NCBI RefSeq assembly: GCF_039538145.1
Contig: NZ_BAABBV010000001.1
Location: 1,736,001 to 1,800,000 of the forward strand
Direction: 5' to 3'
From: Gryllotalpicola daejeonensis
GTDB taxonomy: Bacteria > Actinomycetota > Actinomycetes > Actinomycetales > Microbacteriaceae
DNA: 64,000 nucleotides
Position 1 is the stretch's first letter. Each line of letters starts with the position of its first letter. Under the pieces are notes generated by a model, which saw only the letters and a program-made list of their open reading frames with translations, made no database searches and was not told where the DNA came from. The translations under genes and the position numbers were made by a program. Below are positions 19,185-26,960 of the stretch, in pieces.

Positions 19185-20153
19185 ATGCCCGTAAGCCAGG
19201 AGCAGGCCGACTGGTTCGCCGACGCCGTCGCGCAGCTGATCGCCAACCTCGACCAGGCGATCCTCGGTAAGCACGACGTCATCAAGCTCGTCGTCACGAG
19301 CATGCTCACGGGCGGCCACGTGCTGCTCGAAGACGTGCCGGGCACGGGGAAGACCGTGCTCGCGAAATCCCTCGCGAACAGCATCGAGGGCACACAGTCG
19401 CGCATCCAGTTCACCCCGGACCTGCTGCCCTCCGACGTCACCGGCGTCACGATCTACGACCAGTCGAACGGCGCGTTCCAGTTCCACCCCGGCCCCGTGT
19501 TCGCCTCGGTCGTGCTCGCCGACGAGATCAACCGCGCGAGCCCGAAGACGCAGTCGGCGCTGCTCGAGGTGATGGAGGAGGGCGTCGTGACGGTCGACGG
19601 CACCCCGCACCCCGTCGGCACCCCCTTCATGGTGATCGCCACGCAGAACCCCGTCGAGCAGGCCGGCACCTACTCGCTGCCTGAGGCGCAGCTCGACCGC
19701 TTCCTCGTGAAGACGAGCCTCGGGTACCCCGACCGGCAGACGACCGTGAATCTGCTGCTCGACTCCCAGAACCGCACGCGCTCCGACGCGGTGAAGCCCA
19801 TCATCCAGGCATCCGTCATCGCCTCGATGATCCAGCTCGCCGCCGAGGTGCACACCGACGCCGCGGTCATGCAGTACCTCAGCGAGATCGTCGAGCGCAC
19901 CCGCACGGACTCGGACGCGGCACTCGGCGTCTCGATCCGCGGCGCGCTCGCGCTCGCCCGCGCGGCGAAGGTCTGGGCCCTCTCCGACCGCCGCAGCTAC
20001 GTCACCCCTGACGACATCCAGGCGCTCGCCGTGCCGGTGCTCGCGCACCGCATCATCCTCGACCCCGAGGCCGAGTTCACCGGCGTGACCGCGGCGAACA
20101 TCGTCGAGCGCGCCCTCGCGGCCGTCGCGCCGCCGACCACGAGGGTCGCCTGA
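19185..20153 (+). CDS. MoxR-family AAA+ ATPase
   Basis: The 322-residue cytosolic AAA+ chaperone has Walker A VPGTGKTVLAK (about residue 50), Walker B VVLADEINRASPKTQSALLE, sensor motif MVIATQNPVEQAGTY and the C-terminal lid. MoxR ATPases typically pair with DUF58 and transglutaminase-like membrane proteins, exactly the next two genes here, and are thought to help assemble or activate surface or periplasmic complexes. The likely clients are the neighbouring Ig proteins, which is inference. ATG 19185 follows the Ig gene by 22 nt with an AAGGA ribosome site. Confidence 0.95.
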   Translation: MPVSQEQADWFADAVAQLIANLDQAILGKHDVIKLVVTSMLTGGHVLLEDVPGTGKTVLAKSLANSIEGTQSRIQFTPDLLPSDVTGVTIYDQSNGAFQFHPGPVFASVVLADEINRASPKTQSALLEVMEEGVVTVDGTPHPVGTPFMVIATQNPVEQAGTYSLPEAQLDRFLVKTSLGYPDRQTTVNLLLDSQNRTRSDAVKPIIQASVIASMIQLAAEVHTDAAVMQYLSEIVERTRTDSDAALGVSIRGALALARAAKVWALSDRRSYVTPDDIQALAVPVLAHRIILDPEAEFTGVTAANIVERALAAVAPPTTRVA

Positions 20154-20154
20154 C

Positions 20155-21453
20155 GTGACGTCGACACTGGGGGAAGCAGCGAGCACGCTGGCCGGCAGCT
20201 TCACGAGCCGGCTGGCCGCGCTGTCGACGCGCTCGATGCGCTACATCGAGCCCGTCACGCGCGCGGCTGCGCCGGCGCTGCAGGCTGGCCGCGCGGCGGC
20301 GAACACGGTGCCCGTTGCGGGCCGCATCGTGATCGGTGGGGCGATCGGATGCCTGATCCTCGGTTTCCTGCTCCACTGGTCCGAACTGCTATTCATCGGA
20401 ATAACGCTGACCGCGGCGCTCGCGATCGCCTCGGTGTACGCCATCGGCCGCACCACCTATGCGGTCACCGTCGAGCTCAACCCGCGCCGTGTGGTCGTCG
20501 GCGGCCGTGCGCTCGGGCGCATCGCGGTCACCAACTCGGGCACCCGACCCGTGCTGCCGAGCCGCATCGAGCTGCCGGTGGGTGCCGCCCACGCCGAGTT
20601 CCAGCTGCCGCGGCTCACGCCGGGGCAGGAGCACGAAGACCTCTTCGCGGTTCCCACGCACCGCCGCGCCCTCATCCTCGCGGGCCCGGCGACCTCGGTG
20701 CGCGGCGACCAGCTCGGTCTGCTGCGCCGTACCCAGACGTGGACCGATCGCATCGAGCTGTTCGTGCACCCGCTCACCACGCGCCTCAAGGCGTCGGCGC
20801 AGGGCCTCGTGCGCGACCTCGAGGGCCAGGCGACCAAGACCATCACCAACAGCGACCTGGCGTTCCACGCCCTGCGTCCCTACGAGCAGGGCGACTCGAT
20901 GCGCAACGTACACTGGCGCACCTCGGCGCGCACGGGGCAGCTCATGGTGCGCCAGTACCAGGAGACCCGGCGCTCGCAGATGCTGCTCGTGCTCGGCGCC
21001 GACGCCGCGCACTACGCGAACGACGACGAGTTCGAGCTCGCGGTCTCGGTGCTGGCATCCGTCGGTCTGCACGTAATCGGCGAAGAGAACCAGATCGTCG
21101 CCGGGTGGGACGGCGGCGTCACGCACACCGTCTCGCCCGTCTCGCTGCTCGACGACTCCTGCCGCATCGAGCCGGTCAAGCGCGGGGCGAAGCCGCTGCG
21201 CGAGGTCGTGCGGGGGCTCGCGGCGCGGCACGCTCAGCCGAGCGTCGTGCTGCTCGTCGTCGGCTCGCAGGCGCCGGCTGCCGAACTGCGCTCGGTCGCG
21301 ACGCTGTTCAACCACGACACCGTGTTCACGGCCGTGCGTGCCGATGTCGCCGGCGAGACCGTGATGCGGCGCTCGGGGCCGGTGACCGTGGCATCCGTCA
21401 CCACCCTGCGTGAGCTGCCGCTCATGCTCTCGCGATTGGGGACCCGCCAGTGA
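20155..21453 (+). CDS. DUF58 domain membrane protein
   Basis: The 432-residue protein has two adjacent membrane segments near residues 60-100 and a cytoplasmic C-terminal DUF58 region. The family hallmark lies near residues 240-270: LRPYEQGDSMRNVHWRTSAR followed by GQLMVRQYQETR, which precedes a vWA-like fold. DUF58 proteins are standard partners of MoxR ATPases. The start is GTG 20155, one base after the MoxR stop, and the stop shares GTGA with the next gene, so translation is coupled. The first 60 residues are low complexity and the true start could be further in. Confidence 0.9.
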   Translation: MTSTLGEAASTLAGSFTSRLAALSTRSMRYIEPVTRAAAPALQAGRAAANTVPVAGRIVIGGAIGCLILGFLLHWSELLFIGITLTAALAIASVYAIGRTTYAVTVELNPRRVVVGGRALGRIAVTNSGTRPVLPSRIELPVGAAHAEFQLPRLTPGQEHEDLFAVPTHRRALILAGPATSVRGDQLGLLRRTQTWTDRIELFVHPLTTRLKASAQGLVRDLEGQATKTITNSDLAFHALRPYEQGDSMRNVHWRTSARTGQLMVRQYQETRRSQMLLVLGADAAHYANDDEFELAVSVLASVGLHVIGEENQIVAGWDGGVTHTVSPVSLLDDSCRIEPVKRGAKPLREVVRGLAARHAQPSVVLLVVGSQAPAAELRSVATLFNHDTVFTAVRADVAGETVMRRSGPVTVASVTTLRELPLMLSRLGTRQ

Positions 21454-23723
21454 GCCGCCGCCAGCTCATCGAGCTCGGCGTCGTCGCCGTGCTCGTCGCC
21501 CTCGCCGCCCTCGGATTCCAGCCGATGTACGGCGGCGCCGTGTTCGCGCTGCCCGCGTTCGGCGGCCTCGTCGTCGGCGCGGGGGCGATCACCCTCGGCC
21601 GCTGGCTGAAGCAGTCGCTCGTGACCTCGGTCGTGATCGCGATCTTCCTCTACTTCCTGCTCGGAAGCGCCCTCGCGATGCCGAGCGTCGCGACCTTCGG
21701 TGTGCTGCCGAACCTTGAGACACTCGACGGCCTCGCGCGCGGCGCCGTGTTCGGCTGGTCCGACGCCGTCACCCTCACCATCCCGCTGCAAGCACCTCCG
21801 TACATTCCCGTGCTGGCATACGTCGCAAGCTGGGCGGCAGCGGCGATCTCGGCCGCCATCGTGCTCTATTGGCCCGTGCGCGCGGGCACCGGCTCGACGT
21901 TGCGCCGAGTCATCGCGGTCATCGCGCCGCTCGCGCTGCTGATCGCGACGATCATCCTGGGGACGCACCTCACCTTCCTCGCCGGCGTGCGTGGCGTGCT
22001 GTTCACGGGCGTCGCGCTGGTCTGGGTCTGCTGGCGCTCGGCAGCGGATGCCGCGGCGAACGTCGCGGGCAGCGGCGACTCCGGCCGCCGCAAGCTCATC
22101 GGCGTTGCGACCATCGTGATCGGCGCGCTGCTCGCGGGCGGCCTCGCCGGCGCTGCACTGCAGCCGCCGGTGGCCAAGCGAGTGGTCGCGCGCGACGAGG
22201 TGGTGCCGCCGTTCGACCCGCTCGACTATCCGAGCCCGCTCGCCGCCTTCCGCAAGTACGTCAACGACGACATGAAGAAGACCCTCTTCACCGTCGACGG
22301 CATGGCGCCGGGGTCGTACGTGCGCATCGCCACGATGGACAGCTGGGACGGCGTCGTCTGGAGTGTCGCCCGCAATGCAGGCACCGCGTCGGGCTCCGGC
22401 GCCTTCCGGCTGCTCGGCCGCGATCTGCCGCAGCCGTCGCTGTTCACCCCGGGCGGCACATCGAAGGCCACCGTCACGATCAAGGACTACTCGGGCGTCT
22501 GGCTGCCCGACGCCAGCTACCCGACCGGCCTCTCGATCAGCGGGCCCGACGCGGCATCCCTGTCTCAGAATGTGCGCGTCAACAGCGAGACCGGCACCAT
22601 CGCGCTGACCTCCGGCGTGAAATCCGGGCTCAGCTACACGCTCGACGTGACGTCGCTCAAGGTGCCGAACGACAAGCAGCTCGTCGCAGTGCCGGCCGCG
22701 CACATCGACTCGCCGCCCATGTCGAGCGTTCCCGATGTCGTCGCGAGCACGGCGAAGCAGTACGCCGGCGGAGCGACCACCGCGCTGCAGACCATGCAGA
22801 ACCTGCAGAAGTCGCTCGTGAACCAGGGCTATCTGAGCCACGGCCGCGCGAGCGACCCTGTGCCGTCGCGCGCCGGCGAGGGCGCCGACCGCATCGACGA
22901 CCTGCTCACGAAAGAGCCCATGGTCGGCGATCAGGAGCAGTACGTCACAGCGTTCGCGCTGATGGCGCACTCCCTGGGCTACCCCGTGCGCGTCGTGCTC
23001 GGCGCCAAGGTGCCGAAGAAGGCCGGCGAGGTGCCGATCACGGGCAACGACGTCACCGCATGGGACGAGGTCGCGTTCGACGGCGTCGGCTGGGTGCCGT
23101 TCTTCCCGACGCCCACCAAGACGGACGCCCCGAAGGAGCAGACCGTCAAGCCGAAGGTGATCCCGCAGCCGCAGGTGCGCCAGCCCCCGCGCGATCACCC
23201 GAAGGACGACCAGCTGCTGACCCCGGTGCAGACCAAGGATCAGGACAAGCGAAAGCACGACGAGGGATTCCAGATCCCCGCGTGGGCGTGGTTCACCGGC
23301 GGCGGGGTGCTGTTGCTGGCCGCGATCGTCTTCGTGCCGCTGCTGGTCGTGTGGGTGCTGCGGCGCAGACGGCGACGCAAGCGCGCGGCCGGCTCCGTCG
23401 ACCGGCGCGCGGCCGGCGCGTGGGCCGAGTTGGCGAGCGGATTCCGCGAGCTCGGCCTCGACCGCCCGGGGCACGTCGCCACCCGCACTCAGCTCGTGTC
23501 CCATTACGAGACGGCGAGCGCGGAGTCGGGGGTCGCCGTGCAGCCCGGGGTGCTCGGCCCCATCGCGCGCCGCGTCGACCACGCGGTGTTCGCGGCGGGC
23601 CAGCTGGCCGACGACGCCGCCGACGCACTGTGGGCCGACATCGACGCCGTACTCGAGCACGCGCGCGACGGCATGACCTGGGTGCGGCGGAGGCTCTCTG
23701 ACTACCGCTACAGCCGCATATAG
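21450..23723 (+). CDS. transglutaminase-fold membrane protein with catalytic residues replaced
   Basis: The 757-residue TgpA-type architecture has about six N-terminal membrane segments (1-230), an extracellular transglutaminase-like domain (about 270-590), one further membrane segment (about 612-635) and a basic cytoplasmic tail. In active members the core reads G-x-C-E-Q-(F/Y) and later H-A-W-x-E. Here the DNA gives VGDQEQYVTAFALMA and DVTAWDEV, so the nucleophile Cys is Gln and the His is Thr. The fold is otherwise well kept (GYPVRVVLG, WVPFFPTP), suggesting a structural or binding role. It completes the MoxR-DUF58-transglutaminase trio. GTG start overlaps the upstream stop by 4 nt. Confidence 0.88.
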   Translation: MSRRQLIELGVVAVLVALAALGFQPMYGGAVFALPAFGGLVVGAGAITLGRWLKQSLVTSVVIAIFLYFLLGSALAMPSVATFGVLPNLETLDGLARGAVFGWSDAVTLTIPLQAPPYIPVLAYVASWAAAAISAAIVLYWPVRAGTGSTLRRVIAVIAPLALLIATIILGTHLTFLAGVRGVLFTGVALVWVCWRSAADAAANVAGSGDSGRRKLIGVATIVIGALLAGGLAGAALQPPVAKRVVARDEVVPPFDPLDYPSPLAAFRKYVNDDMKKTLFTVDGMAPGSYVRIATMDSWDGVVWSVARNAGTASGSGAFRLLGRDLPQPSLFTPGGTSKATVTIKDYSGVWLPDASYPTGLSISGPDAASLSQNVRVNSETGTIALTSGVKSGLSYTLDVTSLKVPNDKQLVAVPAAHIDSPPMSSVPDVVASTAKQYAGGATTALQTMQNLQKSLVNQGYLSHGRASDPVPSRAGEGADRIDDLLTKEPMVGDQEQYVTAFALMAHSLGYPVRVVLGAKVPKKAGEVPITGNDVTAWDEVAFDGVGWVPFFPTPTKTDAPKEQTVKPKVIPQPQVRQPPRDHPKDDQLLTPVQTKDQDKRKHDEGFQIPAWAWFTGGGVLLLAAIVFVPLLVVWVLRRRRRRKRAAGSVDRRAAGAWAELASGFRELGLDRPGHVATRTQLVSHYETASAESGVAVQPGVLGPIARRVDHAVFAAGQLADDAADALWADIDAVLEHARDGMTWVRRRLSDYRYSRI

Positions 23724-23724
23724 T
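23719..23724 (+). promoter_or_regulatory. possible internal leaderless -10 for the second FHA gene
   Basis: TATAGT, a near-consensus -10, ends 7 nt before ATG 23732 and overlaps the stop of the preceding gene. It would allow the last FHA gene of the operon to be transcribed independently as a leaderless mRNA. Confidence 0.45.
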
Positions 23725-23731
23725 GGGCGGC

Positions 23732-24334
23732 ATGTCTGGTCAGGACGGGTACATCAAGCCGCCCCCTGGGCTGCTGCCTCCCCCTAAGACGCCCGATGGG
23801 GTTCCCGAGCGCGAGCACGTGCCGGCTGTCCCGGGCGGCATGCCGCTGTTCACGCCGAACCCGAGCCATGCCACCGGCCCGACGATCCCGAGCTTCCGCC
23901 CGCCCATGCCGAAGGGGCCGGCCGCACCGCCTGCGCCGCCTGCTGCGGCGCCGGCGACCGCACCCGCCCAGGTGCAGCGCCCAGCGTCGGTCCCCGCGCC
24001 GACCTGGTCGCTCGTCCTCGCCGACGGATCGAATCTGACGCTCAGCGGTGCGACCTTCGTGGGCCGCAACCCCACCGCGACGGACGCCGCGCCCGGCGCC
24101 CAGCTGCTGCCGCTCTCCGACCCGGCGAAGTCACTGTCGAAGACCCACGCGCTGCTCGTGCCCCAGCTCGACCACCTCATGGTCACCGACCTGCACTCAA
24201 CGAACGGCATCGCGGTGATCACGCCGGAGGGCGCCGTGACAGTGCTCGAGCCCGGGCGCACCTCGCCGATCGCCCCCGGCTCGCAGCTGCAGCTCGGCAG
24301 CTTTGTCGTGACGGTACGCTCGCACACGCAGTAG
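23732..24334 (+). CDS. small FHA-domain protein
   Basis: The 200-residue protein has a Pro/Ala-rich N-terminal half (about 1-90) and a C-terminal FHA domain (about 92-195) with FVGRNPTATD, KSLSKTHALLV and DLHSTNGIAV, matching the phosphothreonine-binding core. There are no membrane segments. As last gene of the operon it may carry the phospho-signal to another partner, for example the FHA-containing secretion ATPase locus. ATG 23732 is chosen over GTG 23723 because the latter overlaps the previous stop and a -10 ends 7 nt before the ATG. Confidence 0.9.
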   Translation: MSGQDGYIKPPPGLLPPPKTPDGVPEREHVPAVPGGMPLFTPNPSHATGPTIPSFRPPMPKGPAAPPAPPAAAPATAPAQVQRPASVPAPTWSLVLADGSNLTLSGATFVGRNPTATDAAPGAQLLPLSDPAKSLSKTHALLVPQLDHLMVTDLHSTNGIAVITPEGAVTVLEPGRTSPIAPGSQLQLGSFVVTVRSHTQ

Positions 24335-24415
24335 CCGCCGGTCGCCGCGTCACGTGCGCGGCACGTGCTCGTCATGCGCGCGGCAACAGGATGCCAATCG
24401 ACAACGGCGCACAAG

Positions 24416-24444
24416 AAAACGGGCCCGGCGAACCGGGCCCGTTT
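24416..24444. terminator. bidirectional terminator between the operon and the esxA-like gene
   Basis: AAAACGGGCCCGG-CGAA-CCGGGCCCGTTT forms a perfect stem with a CGAA tetraloop, A-rich on one side and T-rich on the other, so it can end transcription from both convergent units. The 135-bp gap 24335-24469 holds nothing else I recognise. Confidence 0.88.
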
Positions 24445-24469
24445 CCTCGTGAAGCGCACGCGGTGGCGA

Positions 24470-24766
24470 TCAGCCGCCGATGCCCTGGGCGAGCTGCTGG
24501 TCGACGTTCTGCAGCGCGTCGGCAGCCTTGGTCAGGAACTGCGACATTCCGTCGAGGCCGCTGACCGCCTGCGTGGTGCCCTTGGTGAACTGCTCGTACG
24601 AGCTGTGGAAGGCACCCGACGCGGTGTCGGTGACGAAGCCGCCGCTGACGAGGTTGTTGACGAGAGCCTGCAGCTCGTGCAGCTTCGCGGTGATGTCGTC
24701 CTTGCCGGCGGTCAGGCGCTGAGCAGCGCTCGTCATGTCGCCGTACGTGACGTTCAAGTTGGCCAT
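24470..24766 (-). CDS. WXG100-family (EsxA-like) secretion substrate lacking the WXG motif
   Basis: The 98-residue helical-hairpin protein is typical in length for WXG100. It starts MANLNVTYGDMTSAAQRLTA and ends DALQNVDQQLAQGIGG. The hinge that normally contains W-x-G reads SGGFVTDTASGAFHSSYEQF: the tryptophan is absent, while the following F/Y spacing of the second helix is kept. The C-terminal Y-x-x-x-D/E export motif is also missing, so a partner may supply it, as in EsxA-EsxB pairs; the 28423-28719 product is the natural candidate. It is monocistronic, from its own operator-bearing promoter to a shared terminator. Confidence 0.85.
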   Translation of the reverse strand: MANLNVTYGDMTSAAQRLTAGKDDITAKLHELQALVNNLVSGGFVTDTASGAFHSSYEQFTKGTTQAVSGLDGMSQFLTKAADALQNVDQQLAQGIGG

Positions 24767-24865
24767 GAGTTACTCCCCTTTTGTGGTTGTCGGCAAGCCC
24801 GCGCCCACCGAACCGTGTTGTTCGTTGGCGATGGCCCCCTGGCCGACCGGCTTGTTGTTGATACC

Positions 24866-24909
24866 AAGCTAGCCAGTAGGGCAAGCGGTGGGAACGGGGA
24901 GCACTCCCC
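24866..24909 (-). promoter_or_regulatory. operator copy 2 and promoter of the esxA-like gene
   Basis: On the minus strand ATGGGGAG-TG-CTCCCC (palindrome 24896-24909) is followed by GTTCCC and, after 24 bp in total, by TAGCTT (24866-24871), a TANNNT -10. Downstream is a leader of about 95 nt to ATG 24766. The inner sequence GTTCCC and the string CTAGCTT are also found at copy 3. Confidence 0.82.
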
Positions 24910-24922
24910 ATGCCCGAGCCGC

Positions 24923-25714
24923 TCACGAATACGATTCGCCCGAGCCGAGCGGTCGGCCCGCCTTCCAGTAGTTCGACGACATCCACAGCCCTGCCGCGAA
25001 GACGCCCGCGCCGACGACGAGCATGAGGCCGCTGAAGCCGAGCGCCGAGGCCACGTCGCCGGGAATGCGCGGATCGGCGAGCGCCGGGGTGACGAGGCCG
25101 AGGCCGAAGGCCGCACCGCCGACGCCGGCGACCCACAGGTCGAGGCGCCAGCGGTAGGTGATGAACCGCCACAGCGCCGCCCGGGGCGCGCCGCGCCCGA
25201 TGCGATCGCCCGCGCGCCCCGTCACCTTGAGGTAATGCGCCTTCTTATAGAGAGACGCGAGCGCCGCCGCCTCGATCGCCCACCCGAACCAGCCGATGAT
25301 CAGCCAGTTCCAGGCGAAGTCGAGCGCATAGCCGAACGGCGGGATCACCCGGCCGAGCAGGCTCTCGAGAGCCGGTACGAGCACGAGCACGAGGCAGACA
25401 AGCAACCCGAGAGCGGCCCAGATCGCGTGCCAGCGCAGACTGAGCGGGCGAAATCGAGAGATGACGGATGCCGTCGGCAGCGCCGTTGCGGGCGGATTTG
25501 GGTTGACCATCATCACGCCGCGACGCAGCTGCTCGCCCGGAATGAGCAGGCAGGCGGCGGCGAGCACGAGAACCAGCACCACCATGGCGTTCGGAGCGAA
25601 CAGGGTCACGACGAGCGCAACCAGCGTCGCCACGACGCCCAGAACGGAGAGCACCAGGCCCCACGTGCGGCCGGCCCGTCGAGGTGCGGCCGCGGGCTGC
25701 CGCGGCCCCGTCAC
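24923..25714 (-). CDS. polytopic membrane protein of the secretion locus
   Basis: The 263-residue protein has about six hydrophobic segments (near 18-40, 42-58, 92-115, 125-150, 190-212, 222-245) and a basic loop. I do not recognise a family. It is last in the substrate operon driven from 28719 and overlaps the previous gene by 4 nt, so it is co-expressed with a putative secreted protein. It could be a membrane component of the translocon, a partner specific to that substrate, or an immunity protein. Its 3' end is adjacent to operator copy 2. Confidence 0.8.
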   Translation of the reverse strand: MTGPRQPAAAPRRAGRTWGLVLSVLGVVATLVALVVTLFAPNAMVVLVLVLAAACLLIPGEQLRRGVMMVNPNPPATALPTASVISRFRPLSLRWHAIWAALGLLVCLVLVLVPALESLLGRVIPPFGYALDFAWNWLIIGWFGWAIEAAALASLYKKAHYLKVTGRAGDRIGRGAPRAALWRFITYRWRLDLWVAGVGGAAFGLGLVTPALADPRIPGDVASALGFSGLMLVVGAGVFAAGLWMSSNYWKAGRPLGSGESYS

Positions 25715-26304
25715 GGCTCCTCAGTCCATCGGATGGAATCCATGACCGCATCGAAGAACTCGGTCATCAGCCGGTCGTCCGGCGACATCGGAATCGAGAC
25801 CATGAAGACGATCGGCTGGCCGCCGTCACGAGCGATCCAATACTCGAGGTCGAGGGCGGGGAACTCCTGCTCGCCGGCCTGCTCGGTCACGACGGTCGAG
25901 TACCGGCCCATCGCCCCGAGAGCGTGCTCGAAGACCTCGGCCTGGGGCAGCGCGCGCCGCAGCCGGCCGACGACGCCGTCGTCGCCCTCGGGCGCCGCGG
26001 GCGGCCACCCAGGGGCGAAGCCGATGAGAGACGCTCCGAAGGGCACACCGGGCAGCATCTCGAGTGCCATCGCGAACGCCACGGCATCCATCTTCAGCGC
26101 GCCGAGCGCCGCCTCGAGGGTGCGCTCGCGCGCGTCGCGGCGCAGGCTCGCCAGGCGGTCCGCCTTGGGCAGCTGCCGTTTCACGAGCGCAGAGACGCGG
26201 GCCCGCACCTCGTCCTCGGTGGTCATCGGGATGATCTCCCACGTGCCGGGCAGCATCACCGTGAAGCCGGCGAGGGTGCGCGGGACTGCCTGCGCGAGGC
26301 TCAC
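25711..26304 (-). CDS. hypothetical accessory protein, resembles its upstream neighbour
   Basis: The 197-residue soluble protein of unknown function starts FTVMLPGTWEIIPMTTEDEVRA after a short lead and ends FFDAVMDSIRWTEEP. The layout (short beta entry L-P-x-x-W, helical middle, beta core, final helix with the S-I-R string) resembles the PsbP/Mog1-like single-domain fold, a guess from pattern only. The preceding gene product has the same general layout. It overlaps both neighbours by 4 nt, indicating translational coupling within the substrate operon. GTG 26304 is the start used. Confidence 0.75.
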   Translation of the reverse strand: MSLAQAVPRTLAGFTVMLPGTWEIIPMTTEDEVRARVSALVKRQLPKADRLASLRRDARERTLEAALGALKMDAVAFAMALEMLPGVPFGASLIGFAPGWPPAAPEGDDGVVGRLRRALPQAEVFEHALGAMGRYSTVVTEQAGEQEFPALDLEYWIARDGGQPIVFMVSIPMSPDDRLMTEFFDAVMDSIRWTEEP

Positions 26305-26957
26305 GCGGGGACCCCCACGAGCTTCACCCGCAGCGTCTCGACGATCGGCTGGGTCTGCTTCCTGATGTCCTGGAACGAGGCGATGCTCTCGGCGGAGAAG
26401 AAGATCTGCACGGCCTGCGCCGCCCCGGTCGGGAAGACCGTATAGACGGCGCGCTCCTCGATTCCGGTGGTGCCGGGCTGGTCCTCATCGGGATGCGACA
26501 GCAGCTCGCGTACGCCGACGAACGGCCCGACCCCCTCGATCTCGCCACGCCACGGCTCGACCTCGAGGTAGCTGCTGCCGTTGATGATCTGGCCGCGGCT
26601 CGCCTCGGCCGCAGCGACGACCGCCTCCGGCGAGTCCTCGGAGGTGAGGTCTGACAGCGCGAAGCCCGCGACGGCGCCCGCGTAGCCGCTCTCGGGCTCG
26701 GGCACCCAGACGACCCCCGTCAGGTCGAGCACCGGCATCTCCGCGAGGTTCTGGTGCACGCGCGCGAGCTGGAACCTCAGCGCGCGGGCCGCGACGTCAT
26801 CGGGCGCCGCATCAGGAAGCAGCCGTTCGACGAGGTCGCGGGCCCAGAGCTCGCCCTCGCCGTACTCGGACGGCATCGCGAACCAGTCGCGTTCGAAGCC
26901 GAAGTCGAAACTCTCGACGTCACGTCTGGTCGAGCCCATCTGCACCCCCGTGGTCAC
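26301..26957 (-). CDS. hypothetical accessory protein of the secretion substrate operon
   Basis: The product is 218 residues if started at GTG 26957, or 212 from ATG 26939, which has GGGGGTG just upstream. It is soluble and acidic, with DFGFERDWFAMPSEY at the start of the core and IRKQTQPIVETLRVK near the end. The function is not recognised. The general plan matches the next gene product, so the two may be diverged duplicates acting as chaperone, adaptor or immunity proteins for the 486-residue substrate encoded just upstream, 3 nt away. Confidence 0.75.
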   Translation of the reverse strand: MTTGVQMGSTRRDVESFDFGFERDWFAMPSEYGEGELWARDLVERLLPDAAPDDVAARALRFQLARVHQNLAEMPVLDLTGVVWVPEPESGYAGAVAGFALSDLTSEDSPEAVVAAAEASRGQIINGSSYLEVEPWRGEIEGVGPFVGVRELLSHPDEDQPGTTGIEERAVYTVFPTGAAQAVQIFFSAESIASFQDIRKQTQPIVETLRVKLVGVPA

Positions 26958-26960
26958 CCG

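Noticed and set aside
15704..19450. Very long open frame on the minus strand opposite the second Ig gene
   Set aside because: High-GC shadow of the plus-strand gene: Arg/Gly/Val/His-rich composition, no domains, no ribosome site. Similar antisense frames opposite the motor ATPase, clpC and GH2 genes were dismissed for the same reason.
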